Assembly (NCBI RefSeq): GCF_029168945.1
Contig: NC_083610.1
Coordinates: forward strand, 52,345,429-52,409,428
Origin: Cannabis sativa
Lineage: Eukaryota > Streptophyta > Magnoliopsida > Rosales > Cannabaceae
DNA: 64,000 bases
Direction: 5' to 3'
The notes beneath the pieces were generated by a model. That model did not search any database. It saw nothing but the letters and a program-made list of their open reading frames with translations, and was not told where the DNA came from. The translations under genes and the position numbers were made by a program. This document shows positions 35,015 through 46,845 of this stretch, in pieces (the stretch's first letter is position 1; every line of letters begins with the position of its first letter).

Positions 35015-37869
35015 TCACACAGCAGGAGTACCAGGTTCCTTGTACGGATTAGTTTGGTCATTAGAGGCTGGAGTCTCAGTGTTTTGATCGGTCAGAGCTG
35101 TGGAGTTAGCTACCTCACAGTTTTCCTTATCTTTTTGGCCCGCACAGTAACTAAGATATGCCTCTTTGGTATCACTGAGGTAATCAAAGTTTCCTTCTAG
35201 GTTGGCCTTCCAAAATTTGTAGAAAACTTCCAGGGTGGTAGACTCCAAACTCTCGACCTCCTTCAAAAGCTCTTCCTCCCTTGTCTGCCTGGATTTGACA
35301 TCCTCTTCCAATTTCCTCTTATCTGTAGTTAAAGTGGCAAGAAGAGTCCAGAGATTTTCCCTCTCGTCCTTCAAACTATTGACCTCGTTGGATAGAACCT
35401 CGACATCCGCCTCAAGCTGGGCGGTAGATGGCATCTCTAGCATCTCCTTCTTCATCTCCTCAACTCGATTATTGGTGGCCAGAAGTTGTTTGTTCACCTC
35501 GCCCAACTCTTCCCTTACGACCTCGACCTCCTTCTTGGCCACATCCACCTCTTTCTATAGATTGGTAGTGGTGGTGATAGTTTTCACGGCAGTAGACTTG
35601 GCTCGGGAGTAAGTGACGACCATCTTCAAATTGAGCCGCATAGGAAAAGGTTAAAACCTACACGGATAAAGGGATAAGATAAAAACCAAAGGAAAAAATA
35701 CTTACTCAGGTTGACTCCTTCAGGAGCCCGCCCATCAGAAGCTCCACGAACATCTCGTCCTCTTCGAATAGTTGGTCGTTTACCTCAGGAAGTAGCCGAT
35801 CCTTGTAGTGCTCTCCTTGCCCTTCTTGGTCTCAGGGTTTAGCATGATAGGAGTGTTTCAGGGCTTGGGCAGACCAGACCCATCTGTGCTACCTCCCTTG
35901 GCACCCTTGGACTTGAAGGCCTTCTTAGTTGGTGGCTCCACCTCAGACACCACCTCCTCAGAGACATCGATAGGAGACTCGACCAAGCCTTTCTCCTTAG
36001 GCAGTATTTCATCACCCTTTATTCGTTTGGGCAGAGGGGTCTGGCCGGAGCTGTCACCTGACCTCTTCTTTAGAGCCTAGAACACATTTTGAGACATGGC
36101 TTCACATGGACATAATAAGAAGGTTAAAAAAAAGTATGATATAAGCCAAAACAGATAAAAATTAAATATGAGTTAAAATACCCTACACGTAGGCAGGACT
36201 GTTCTCCCGAACAAGTAAAGATGGAGGCTGATCATCTGAAGAGTCTTCTTGTTCCTGCTCTATCAGAACAAATTTTTCCTTTCCCTCCATTGGGGCAGAT
36301 TGCCGATCAGGTCTTCCAAGCTCTTCCCTGATCCTGATAGACCGCTCAACAAGTGTTTGGCTACTTGGAGAATCCTTCTGTTTCCTCTTCTTGCTTGGAG
36401 TTTCTTGTCTGGGCACAGCCTCCTTTGCTGTCTCACAGCCTTGGTACAAAATCAGCCTAGAAAAGTTTATACTTGACAAAATTGGCCTTGGAAGTCAAGA
36501 GGGAGACGTTCCGTGTGACAGGAGGCAGTTGAAGAATCTTTTGTGCCTTCTTCCTAAGCTCCAGTGTGAACAGAGGGTAGCAATAGGACGGCACCTGCTG
36601 GAAGCTGCTGTGAACGGTGCCCATTCCTTTGACGAAGTAGTATTCGTCCACAAAGCCCCTTATCTTGGTCACCTCGTTGGTCGTGGTGCCCGTCAACCAT
36701 TTCTTTTTAATCTGGGAAACATAGAAGAATCCCGACATGTTATGCTTGGGACTTGACTTCAGATCAAAGAGCCAATTGGTATCATGCAGGGACGGCTCAC
36801 CCCATCCTTGTATGGCGTAAAGGATGAACAGGGCAGACAAATACTTGAGGCCCTTTGGGGTGAATTGGGTCAGACTTATATGGTAATAGTCGGCAATCCT
36901 CTTTAAGTATGGGAGCATGGGCAACATCGCACCCTACTTGGTATGGACTCCCGACTAGGCATAGTAACCTTCCCCTGGGCTAGTCGCCAGTTGGTAAGGG
37001 GAGGGAAGGAATCATTCGACACTCCCTAGGTAACCATGGTTGAGAAAATTCTTCATCTTTTCCATGGTCACCACGGATGGAGTAGAGACCCATCGATCTC
37101 CTAGTGCACCTTGCCTCCTCAGGGGGATGGCCTCGATGTACTCTTCAATAACAAAGCCTTCACTGACCTCCAAAACCTCCCTAGCCTCAGACACGGGTTT
37201 CCCTTCTTCGTTGAAGCCATCGAATGGCAGCACCTGAGCTACTCCCTCTTCTTCATCTCCTTTTGCCTCAGGAGGAGTAGCAGGATGGACCTCGCCTTGG
37301 TCCTCCATCTCTTGGACTTCAACGTCCCCAATTGTGTCCTCCTCTTCAGTAGTAGGCCGACCCTTTTTTGCCTTAGGAAAGGTGGCGAGACGGGCGATGT
37401 GTGGGTCAGACAATGAAGATTTCTGTACATTTTGCTTGGTTTGCGCCATCATTCTACACCTGGACAGAATTTTGTTTGTGTGCCTAGCGATAGTTTCAGC
37501 AAAAGTGGCAACAGGTTTACCTCCAACGACAGGGTTTGGACGGCCCTCGGGCAAAGTGTCAACGATGTCGAGACGGACTATGTATGTCCAGTAGGATGGA
37601 AGATAGTGTCTCCACCCCTTTTTGAGTTCCCGAATAGAGCGATCGTATCCTGGACCTTGGATCTGGCTGGGATAAAAATGGTGTTGCAGCTCGGGTTCTG
37701 GGGAAGGCGTGTGTTCACTACTTACTTCCCAATCTTCAAAGATAGAGTTAGAGAGGTTATCACTGGACAAAGATGGGCTGGCACAGAGATGAGGATGATC
37801 CTCGTATAATAGTTGAAGCAGATCCTGGTCCATATGGTGTTTGCCTCCCCAAAACTCACCAGGGTTCAT
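35015..37869 (-). pseudogene. Antisense accessory gene of B (PF04195-like N-terminus, coiled-coil C-terminus)
   Basis: It runs opposite to gag-pol and starts at ATG 37869 ([18 protein letters not shown]). The first part is acidic with a conserved [13 protein letters not shown]. Next comes a stretch like the 'putative gypsy type transposon' domain: [46 protein letters not shown] (36927-36457). Then come a Ser/Glu-rich segment, a basic one and a long coiled coil (35548-35015) ending PYKEPGTPAV. Two candidate introns lie at 36186-36100 and 35705-35637 (donor GTAAGTA; the acceptor AG of the second is mutated to CG). Lesions are stops near 37012, 36955 and 36930, and a frameshift at about 36470. 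The family is recognised; its function is unknown. Confidence 0.7.
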
Positions 37870-38400
37870 CTAAAAAAGGTAGGAGACAAGAAGATGGGAA
37901 TTGGTTGGGGCAATGAATAAAAAACAGGTTGGATATACCGACCAGGTCTGATTGAGGAGTCAAAAATAAAATTTTCATTCAGAAATGGAACTTTCAGCCC
38001 AAAAGTTCAAAACTTTGAATTGGAGTCTGATTCTCACTAAACCCCAAATGGATAAGTGAAGGTGAATATCATGGGGTTAAAATTAGATCGAACTTAGAAT
38101 CAAATGTCGTGGTTAAGCAAAGTCGAGATTTCAAAATCTTAAACCTAGAATTTCTATGGTTATCCTAGAAAACGTTCAAGAACAATCAAGATTCGTAGAC
38201 AAAAACCAAGAAAATTAAGCATGAAAATGTATAAAAGAAATAAATAAAGAACTTACTCACTAATTTGAAGCTTTTGATCTACTCGAATGGTGCTGGCAAG
38301 TTTCCTAGAAATTCTTCGAAGAATTTGAGAGAGGAAAATTTCTTTGCTCTGGTTTTTCAAGAATAAAAATGTCTAAAATGATTAATTAGGGTTTTCAATC
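37870..38400 (-). other. 5' UTR and leader intron of the antisense gene of B
   Basis: On the minus strand a donor GTAAGTTCTT starts at 38256 and a pyrimidine-rich acceptor CCTACCTTTTTTAG ends at 37870, directly before the ATG at 37869. The 387-bp intron would place the start codon as the first three bases of exon 2. The upstream leader exon includes the stretch CTTGCCAGCACCATTCGAGT. No other ORF is seen. Confidence 0.55.
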
Positions 38401-38410
38401 CTATTCATAG
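38401..38410 (-). promoter_or_regulatory. TATA-like box for the antisense gene of B
   Basis: The minus strand reads CTATGAATAG about 145 bp upstream of the leader-intron donor. It is a weak match to TATAAATAG; the position is similar to that of TATAAAA in F. From here to 38695 nothing else is recognisable. Confidence 0.35.
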
Positions 38411-38695
38411 GCAGATCGAAAGAAAGAAGTAATCATCTCAAAATTTAAATGTCTCAAATTCCCCCCAAAAGTGTACGTTATGTACTCATTGCTGGCAAAA
38501 TAACCGTCTTCATGCACGAACATTAAAATGCAATTTGAGGCAAAATTGTCAATCAGCATTAATGAGCTGAAATTGAAGAGACCCGTGGTCAGGGTCACGT
38601 CAGTTCTTCAATCGACGCCTAGGACACGCGTCACCCGTCCGTACAAGACTCCAGATTGAGTAAAGTCCACGTGCGACCGGGAAGGTCCCGCGCAG

Positions 38696-38708
38696 ACTTG
38701 GGGGCAAA
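38696..38708 (+). promoter_or_regulatory. Polypurine tract of element B
   Basis: ACTTGGGGGCAAA lies directly before the TGTGATTCAG of the 3' LTR. Confidence 0.75.
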
Positions 38709-39414
38709 TGTGATTCAGTTTTCTACACATTGACGTGGCAAGATGATCGAGCGACATATGTCTCACATTTTTGATACCTGGGTAGAGGTAAATGTCCCTA
38801 GCAGCCTACACATAATTCGTCAACATCTATGATTGTCAATTACCTGAGTAGAGTTGTAAAGAAGACATCTGACGAGGTAGAAGACTATTATGCCAAGCCA
38901 CTTACAAGAGATAATTACTTCAGAATGATCTTCTTATGTACAGACACGAAGACAATCCCTACAATCGTGGGATTGGGTTAGAGAAATATGGCAACCTATT
39001 CTAGTTTCCTATTTTGTGTATTATAATCATGTAATCATTGTAATTTCATATTTTATGCATTGTAAGCAAAAGAGAAACCATCCGTCATGCATTAAGCCTC
39101 TATAAATAATGACCTAGCCTCACTATGAAAGGGATCAAAATAATTACTTCAGAGAGAGAGATTCTAGAGAGAAAATAGTGATCTAAGAGAATTACTCAGA
39201 GATCAATTGTAAGAGCTTTCAAAGAGGAAGAATACTTTGTTCCTTCTCTTAAGTTAATACAATCCAAGGGGAGTAGGCTATTACCACGCTCACGGGGCTG
39301 AACCTCTTTAAAATCTGTTGTTCTTTTTATTTTATCGTTTTGGTTCTCTTTTAATTGTATTATTCAATTGCTTAGTCCTTGACTCATTGTCGTTGGCTAA
39401 AAGCGAAGTCAACA
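38709..39414 (+). repeat. 3' LTR of element B
   Basis: The 706 bp align with 6715-7405. The TATA box is at 39101-39108. A 15-bp GA-rich insertion near 39158 explains the greater length. The right end CAACA meets the flank ATAGA. Confidence 0.85.
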
Positions 39415-42163
39415 ATAGATTTACCAAAAACCATTCTCAAATTAAATGATGAAAGGATTAGAAATCATCTTATTAAAACCAATCAAGATGAAAATTCCAG
39501 TCTCTCTAGACGATTTTTGCAAGAAATAGCTGAGGGTAAACACCATTTTTTGCGAGAAGCTACTTGGCCTAAACCCTAAAATTTAACTAATATTCCTTTA
39601 GCGAGACCTTTGTCTTTACCTCTAGTCACTGTTGCTTTTTCACCAGGTGCCTTAGATTTTGAGATCATGGCCTCAAAAGCTCCAAAATCCAAGACCCCTC
39701 AAGTCCCCACCGCTACCTTCGAGGCAGAGCTCATTGAGTCTAAAGTTAGATACGTAGGAGCTTATGTTGGAGAGGTACTAAAGTCATGTGGCATCAAGTA
39801 TGGGCAAGAATGTCGAGTTAGGTTTGTTGCGCCAGGAGAATCCAGTCGCTTTCCTCTTGAACGTGTAAATCAAGAGGAAGGTTGTAGTACAAGCGAGCCG
39901 TCTAGGATAGGCGCTTGGGGCCTCGAACACATAAGATTTGGAGCAGTACTTCCTCTCAAAGACTACTAAAAGGAGTTATGCAATTACTTAGGCATTGCTC
40001 CCTTTCAACTGATACCAAATTCTTACAGAATATTGGCCAATTTGAAAGTTTTATATCAAATCTTGAAGTGGGAGTGTCCAACCCCACTAGAAATTTTGTA
40101 TTTCTAATATGTGAAGGCATGTCCTACAAGGAAGTGTAGGAGCAAGTGGTTTCTATTATCTCAAGACCCACACCAATGATCAAAGGATCATTGTGAGATT
40201 GCCTAATAAGACTGAATTCAAGGACAAATTCTTTTGGACAACCGGTCTCGCCCCTATCAACATAACTGTATTTCGTATAATATGTAAGTTTTTGCCTTAT
40301 CTCAAAAACTTGGTTTTGAGTTTTCAACTTAATAATTGTAGGCATTTACTTATTTCATTTATGTTATATTGACAATAGTTACAAGGAGGCCCATTGCGAC
40401 TCCAGAATTTGAAAGAAGACATAGGATTCTTCTCGGTCTCCCCTTTGGGTTGCAAGCGGCTGAATTCTTACTACAAGAGGACAACCTGAAGACCTACAAC
40501 CTCCTCAGTAGCAACCAGTCTACCTAAAACTTCAAAGTCCCCAAATACTCTGACTGGCAACAAGTTTCAGTCCTTGTCAACGAAGAAGACGGGGATTACG
40601 TGGCTCACTCCCACTATTTGAGGAGTATAACCCCTCAGGAAGCTGAAGAAGATGCCTCCCAAGTTAATAACTTTGGTCTCTTTGGATGGTCTCCTATTGT
40701 ACTTTGAGTCGAGCGTACTAACTTAGTTAAATTTAAGGATAGCCAGTACAATTTTTACATTTGGAATTGTGTAGATCGCATAGCCCATATGTTTGATAGT
40801 TGGTATCCCGAGCACCACATTCAATTAAGTTGTAACCGTTCTTACTTCGAAATTGCCCAATAGTTGTCACCAATTTTGATAGGGTGAGCCATCCAGATTG
40901 GGACATGTCTCCCTTAAATACCTTTGACCTTTTCATGATCACTGGATCTAGGGAATTTATTTGTTATTATAGTTCTTAATCTTCATCTAATGACTATGGT
41001 AATTTTCTTAAGTGGGAGATTATCTCTACACATTTTCCTTGTTTATTTTGAACAAGTGTTGGTGTTCTTCTTTTATTGTCTCACAAATATGAATTTTGAA
41101 AACCTTCTGTCAAGCCCTCCAAGCTCCAAGAAAGGTAAGAAGCGAGTTGTTGCTTTGAAAACTTCTTCGGGGACGAACCCTGAACCATTGAAGATATCAA
41201 GAAAGACCACAACAAATAAGAAATGTGCCTCGACTCAGATGGTTATTGAGCCAGTCGTTCCCCACATAACCTCCCCACTCCCAGCTGTTACGAGCACCGA
41301 TCAACAGGTTCTAAAATCTGTTCATCAGGTTAAGTTCTCAGGTTCACAACCTGAGTTAGTGTTTTTGGAGCCCTCCTGCCCCCTGCCAAGTCATGCAGGC
41401 ACTACAGGCTCGCAAGCATGCTCGCAGCTCACTACTTCCTACTGGCGTCATTACAGATATTTTCAACAAGATGACTGGGATTTGATTAATAATGGTGACT
41501 TCTAGAGCTTATCTGAGAGGAGTCTAAATCTCACTCTATTGATTAGTCTTTATCTTCATCTCATATTTAAATTTCTTACTCTTCCTTTGTCATCCTTTTA
41601 CTGAATTGTTTTTAATTGCAGGAATCTCTCTTTTCTCACTTGGCTCACCAAAGAGGCCTTCAAAAAATTGAGCAATTGGAATCTGAGCTTCGCACAACCA
41701 TTGAACAACATGAATTAGTTGCGAGGCAATGGAATAATTTCGAACAAAGGTTACTCAATTAATGAAGGAGGCTGAGGAGCAGAAGAAAAGTCATAAGGCT
41801 GAGCTCAAAGGTGCTAAAAAAGAAGCCAGTGATCTCCGTGAAGCCCATCAGAGAATTTAGGAAGATCTTGACGAGGCCACCAAAAAGCTTAATGAAGCCA
41901 GCAAAAAACTTGAAAGGGTCAAGGAAAATGCCATAGCTAGGATAAATTTGATCGCCAAACGATCTATTTATTGACCTTGGGTGGCAAATCCAAATATGGA
42001 CCTAAGCTTTTTGGGGGAAGGAGTCACTGCGATGTTGGCCTTTTGCGAGCAAACCAAAAAGATGAAGCAGGGATTGCTAAGGATGAAGAGGCCGAGGAAG
42101 AAGAAGAAGAACCAACTAAGTCTCCAACCAAGTAGACTTAGTTATTTTTATTTTAATTTCTGA
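39415..42163 (+). pseudogene. Antisense accessory gene of F, main part
   Basis: The frame from 6714 resumes here (DLPKTILKLNDE) and runs through a stop at 39577-39579 to 39966 (EHIRFGAVLPLKDY), which begins the PF04195-like region. KELCNYLGIAPFQLIPNSYRI follows after a TAA. A clear intron lies at 40284-40378 (GTAAGTTTTTG ... GACAATAG); joining its ends keeps the frame (ITVFRI / TRRPIATPEF). A basic segment starts MNFENLLSSPPSSKKGKK (41092). Before the next exon an acceptor TTTTTAATTGCAG ends at 41621, followed by a coiled-coil segment (LQKIEQLESELRTTIEQHE) with stops. The end is near 42163. The arrangement agrees with B and E. Function unknown. Confidence 0.65.
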
Positions 42164-42949
42164 ACAATAACCTTTTGGGGAAGACAATGGTTGCCCCTTA
42201 TGGCATTTTTTGTAAAAATTTTATTTTGTTGGATGGCCAACATTGCTTATTTGTATAATCTTACTTTTTATGCCTCTTATCCTTCTTTTTTCGAGTTATT
42301 TATGTTTGTTTATTGCATTTTAGTTCACAATCAAACATTTTTCTTTCTCAATTTCTCTTAGGATATACTTGAGTTACATGTGTTCCATCGTCATTATCAT
42401 AATTTAGACGAGTAATTAATAATCTACCACGTATTTTGCGAGCATTTACAATCTGCTATGTTATTCGCGAGCATTTTATAATCTGCTATGTTTAAAGCAA
42501 ACTTTCAATTTTCTAAAAAGCTCTTTTGAAAACTATTTTGAATATTTTTGATTGCTTATATGAATAATTAATCCTCTATTCATATTTTTAGCTTATGTAT
42601 TATTTATCAAGGCACGTTTGTGTCTCGTTTACAATCTACGCTACAAACATGTGAGCTGTTATTCTCAGATTACATATAGCTTTCTATTGTTTTATGAGAA
42701 AAAGTCTCACTTACAACTGCTATTTTAATTCTTTTTTTTAAAGAAAAGGTTTTTCAATTCTTGACTTTGTACTGTCCAAAGACAATTTTAATCAATTATC
42801 CTTCTCCTTTGTGAAAAAATTTCAATTTTTAGGTTTTTTGCAATACATTATATATTTCTAGGTGGAATCTAGTTATTATACACATGTATATGCCCCCAGT
42901 TAATTTTAAAGGAAATAAGCTTTGTAATTACTTGAAAAAATTAAACTTT
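42164..42949. other. Region between two convergent genes of F
   Basis: A/T-rich, without credible ORF. It lies between the 3' end of the antisense gene (left) and the 3' end of integrase (right). Repeated phrases such as 'GCGAGCATTT' occur around 42440-42480. Confidence 0.5.
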
Positions 42950-44280
42950 ATTCATAACATTGATCAATCATTAGAGAGATAAATACAACATTTATATAAT
43001 AAAATTGTTGGTAATAAGGCCGTAAATGCTCGTTGTTCCAGTGAGTCTTTATTAGCTAGCCATTAAGCCAAGCTAATTTATAAACCCCAGTTCCTACAAC
43101 AACCTCAATAATATATGGACCTTCCCAGTTTGGGTTGAACACTCGTGCTATGGGATCTCGCGTGTTTGCAAAACACGTCTTAATACCAAATCTCCTACCT
43201 TAAACAACCTTTTCCGGACTCTTTTGTTAAAGTATCTCGTTATTTGGCATTGGTAAGCTGCATTGGTTATTTGCAATTCATTGCATTTTTCTTCAAGTAG
43301 GTCCAAGGACATATTCAAAAGTTCTTGGTTTTGCTCTTGATTGTAGAATTCGCGCCTGTGGGTCGCAATGTTAACTTGGGTAACATTGCTTTCAAGTCGA
43401 ATGCCAATGAGAATGCAGTGTGTCCTGTTATTATTTTCTCTGTAGTTCTATGGGCCCAGAGCACTTGTGGTAGTTCGTCTACCCATCTTCCTTTGGCAAC
43501 ATATAACTTCTTCTAAATAGTATCCTTTAAGGTTTTATTAACAACTTCTACTTGTCCATTTGCCTGAGGCCTCGATACTAATGAAAACCTTTTAATGATT
43601 TTATTTCTTTCTATGAACTCAGTGAATAGTTCACCATCAAACTGAGTTCCATTATCAGATACTATTTTGATTGGAATGCCAAAGCTACATATGATGTTCT
43701 TGATAACAAAATTGAGAACCTTTTTGCAAGTGATGGAAACTAAAGGTTTGGCTTCTATCTATTTTGTGAAGAAGTCGACTGCCACAACTGCATACTTCGC
43801 TCCACCTCGCCCTGTGGGTAAGGCCCTAATCAGATCAATTCCCCATATTACAAATGGGTATGGCGAGGTCATCATTCTCAATTTGGTTGGTGGTATGCGA
43901 GGTATATGTGAAAACCTTTGACATTTATCGCATCTCTTAACAAATTCATGTGTGTCTTTATTGATTGTTGGCCAATAATATCCTTGACGGATAAGCTCTG
44001 CCAACCTGCATGATCTCCACAGAAGCCTTCATAGATCTCTTTAATTATTTCATTTGCTTCTACTGGTAACACACATCGTAAGAGAGGCATGGAATAACTT
44101 CTCCTGTACAATTTCCCATCGACCATCGTATAACGAGGTATTAAGTATAAGAGTTTGCGTGCCTTGGTTTTGTCTGTAGGAAGTTCTCCACTTACTAGAT
44201 ACTTGAAAATTGGAGTCATCCATGTTGGCAAAGTATCTATCATCTCGATTTATTCCTCTTCACATATGCTTGGATCGCCT
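42950..44280 (-). pseudogene. Integrase of element F
   Basis: From the minus-strand N-terminus: MIDTLPTWMTPIFKYLVSGELP, then the zinc-binding region (EIYEGFCGDHAG and KRCDKCQRF), split by a frameshift near 44000. The core reads FVIWGIDLIRALP (first Asp), KIVSDNGTQFDGELF (second Asp) and a NGQVEVVNK block (Glu). The C-terminal domain finishes with THWNNEHLRPYYQQFYY (about 43050-43000). All three catalytic residues are recognisable, but several stops and frame changes lie between 43500 and 43000. Confidence 0.75.
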
Positions 44281-45141
44281 AAGACCTCCACTGGTACCAA
44301 ATTCAATTTATCGAGATCAAATTGAGATGCTAGTTTTGCTAGTGCATCTGCATTAGAGTTTTGTTCTCTTGGAATTTGTTCAATTTTAAAATAATCAATC
44401 TTTTCTAAGTTTTTTCAAACTTTCTCTAAATATTTAGCCCTTTTTAGGCCTTTCGCTTGGTATTCTCCCAAGACTTGGTTCACAATTAGCTATGAGTCAC
44501 TATAGCACGTAATGTTTTTGACTTTTAGTGCCTCAGCTATTTTTAAACATGCTAATAAGGCCTCATATTCTACCTTGTTATTTGAAGTATCAAACTGAAA
44601 TCTCAGTGCATAGTGGAATTTGTAGTTTTCTGGTGACATCACTATAACTCCTGCCCCCGAGCCATTCTCATTTGAAGCCCCATCAACATATAGTTTCCAT
44701 GTTTCTGCCCCGCGTTCAACATCAAGGTCTTCTTCGGAGTTTATTCCTTCTATTAAAAAGTCAGCCAAAGCTTGTTCTTTGATTAATACTCTCGGGTGAT
44801 AAGTTATGTCAAATTGTCCCAATTCAATCAACCATTTTATCAATCTTCCTAAAGCATCAGGATTTTATAAGACGTGTCTTAATGATTGATTCGTTAAGAC
44901 TTTAATTGGATGTGCCTGAAAAGATGGCCGCAACTTGCAAGATGCATGAATTAAGCATAGTGCAAGTTTTTCTAGAGGTGGGTATCTCGATTCTGCCCCC
45001 AGTAAACTTTTAATAACATAGTAAATAGGTTGCTGGTTCTTACTCTCTTCTCACACTAAAGCTGCACTGATGGCATGTTCCAAGACAAGAATATAAAGAT
45101 ATAAAGTTTCTCACCTTAAATGCTTCCTCGCACTCTTTAGT
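44281..45141 (-). pseudogene. RNase H regions of element F (RT-linked, then archaeal-type)
   Basis: The RT-linked part (45141-44850) is in pieces: EHAISAALV, PIYYVIKSLLGAE and LRPSFQAHPIKVLTNQ, with two stops. The second RNase H is open at 44843-44490: HPRVLIKEQALADFLIEG, KLYVDGASNENGSGAGVIV (catalytic Asp), NNKVEYEALLACLKIAEAL (catalytic Glu) and ITCYSDS (Asp). It is the best preserved of the three second RNase H copies here. A short linker with an LREQNSNADALAKLAS-like block (about 44390-44330) leads to integrase. Confidence 0.72.
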
Positions 45142-45984
45142 CTATTTAAATTTTTTATTGCCTCGCAAAATGTTAAAAAATGGGAGATACTTATCAGTTG
45201 ATTTTGAAATGAATCTATTGAGTGCTTCCATCCTTCCTATTAAAGCCTGAACTTTTTTTGGCTTTGTTGGTGAGGGCATCTCGATTAAGGCCTTTATTTT
45301 TTCTCGATTGGCTTCAATTCCTCTTGCATTGACAATGAAGACCAAAAATTTTCCTGAGGAAATCCCAAGAACATTTTCCATCCAATATGGTTCTCGAACA
45401 TACCATTTACAAGACATTGGTATGTCGCTCTAGCATTTTTTAATCCAAACAGCATGAATTTATAATAGTAAAGTCCCATGTTTGTTACAAAGCTCATATG
45501 CTCTTGATTTGGGACATGCATTTTAATTTGGTTATATTCAGAGTATGCATCCATGAAAATCATCAACTCATGTCTTACTGTTGCATCCACTAACTGATCA
45601 ATCCTAGGTAGTGGAAAGCAATCTTTGGGACATGCCTTGTTCAGATCTAAAAAATATATACAAGTTCCCCAAGTGCCATTTGGTTTTGGAACAAGGACTG
45701 GATTTGAAATCCACGAGCGGTAGAAGGCCTCTTGTATGAAGTCATTAGTTAACAATTTGTCAACTTCTTCTTTGAGTGCACCTTGTCTCTTAGAATCCAA
45801 TGGTCGTCACTTTTGATGTTTTGCTCGATAGTTGGGGTCGATATTTAGATGATGACAAATTACTTTTGGATTTATTCCTACCATGTCCGAGTGGCTCCAG
45901 GCGAACTAATCCTGGTTTGCCCTGAGAAAAATAATTAATTGCTATTTTAGTTCTTCCTCCAAATTTTTCCCAATGTAAACACAC
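45142..45984 (-). pseudogene. Reverse transcriptase of element F, catalytic loop deleted
   Basis: The frame 45800-45294 has MDSKRQGALKEEVDKLL, NPVLVPKPNGTWGTCIYF, LNKACPKDCFPLPRIDQLVDAT, FMDAYSEYNQIKMH and LFGLKNARATYQCLVNGMF. After FENHIG the sequence jumps to LGISSGKFLVFIVNARG. Compared with B about 40 codons are missing, including the block with the catalytic Tyr-Val-Asp-Asp. In B and E that block is present, so the loss belongs to this copy. The thumb side runs to 45142. Confidence 0.75.
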
Positions 45985-46842
45985 TTTATGGGTTTATTTG
46001 GATCTAAAATAATTTCTTCTAACTCTTCGATTGGTTTGAGTTTGATACTTTCATCTTGGATTCTCGGATCCAAATCTTCTACTTCCCTCTTATTTTCTTT
46101 AGTTAGAATTACCATTAATTAATGACTGGCTCTCCTATTCTGAAGTTCCATTCGGTAACATTCTCGAGCCAATAACTGATCGCCTCTAACCACTCCCACT
46201 CCTAACTGTGTAAAGAATTTCAAGGACAAGTGTTTAATCAAACTCACTGCCGTTGGTCTAATTAGAGTTGGACGACCCATCAATACATTATACAAGGAAG
46301 GGATGTCATCAACCAAAAAAAACTGCATTTGTGTCGCTGATAAAGGCAGTTCTCCCATACTTAATGGAAGCTTGATGATGCCCAAGCTCGCAACACTATC
46401 ACTTGTAAAATCACATAGGCTTACCATGCATGGTCTCAACTTTGCATCCTCTAATCCCATTTTTTAAGGTGTCTTTGTAAATGATATTGACTGAACTCCC
46501 ATTATCTACTAGTACTCTTTTCACCCTTTTATTTTTGAGCTGGATCGTTATCATGAGGGGATCAACATGTGGGTATCGCACATGTTTTGTATCTTTTTCA
46601 GAGAAGATAATCGGTGGTTCATTCAATTTTGCTCTTTTCAATGGTACTAGAGCGAATGCTGATTGTTCCTTTTTCACTTCATTTATATACCTCTTTTGGG
46701 CATTGTTGTTGTTTCCCGCCAGGTGTGGCCCTCCATTAATTACCAAGATATCCTCGCCCTCAATAGGGGGAGGTTGCAATCTCAGATTGTTCGGGTTATT
46801 CGGGTTGTTAGGCTGGTTAGGCTCATTTCCTTGATTTTTCAC
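45985..46842 (-). pseudogene. Protease of element F
   Basis: An Asn/Pro-rich start ([14 protein letters not shown]) leads into [20 protein letters not shown] and the active-site motif [13 protein letters not shown] (Asp-Asn-Gly, as in B). A frameshift at about 46455 follows. The second conserved block is [15 protein letters not shown] (about 46280). The stretch 46118-45985 is an acidic linker to RT. Confidence 0.72.
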
Positions 46843-46845
46843 ATA

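Larger units (their letters stand above)
6715..39414 (+). mobile_element. Element B: Tat-type Ty3/gypsy element, plus strand, split by C
   Basis: B's own sequence is 6715-13459 and 34235-39414, about 11.9 kb. The order is 5' LTR, primer binding site, gag, protease, RT, RNase H, archaeal-type RNase H, integrase, an antisense accessory gene, polypurine tract and 3' LTR. Flanks ATACA (6710-6714) and ATAGA (39415-39419) are a 4-of-5 target duplication. Joining the flanks restores a continuous reading frame of F's antisense gene, which proves the insertion site. The LTRs differ by about 9-10% by eye. All coding regions carry stops or frameshifts. Confidence 0.85.

Noticed and set aside
35235..37809. 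Plus-strand ORFs of 65-125 codons opposite the antisense gene of B
   Set aside because: They are shadows of the minus-strand gene and show no family likeness. The minus-strand frame has the conserved domains shared with E and F.
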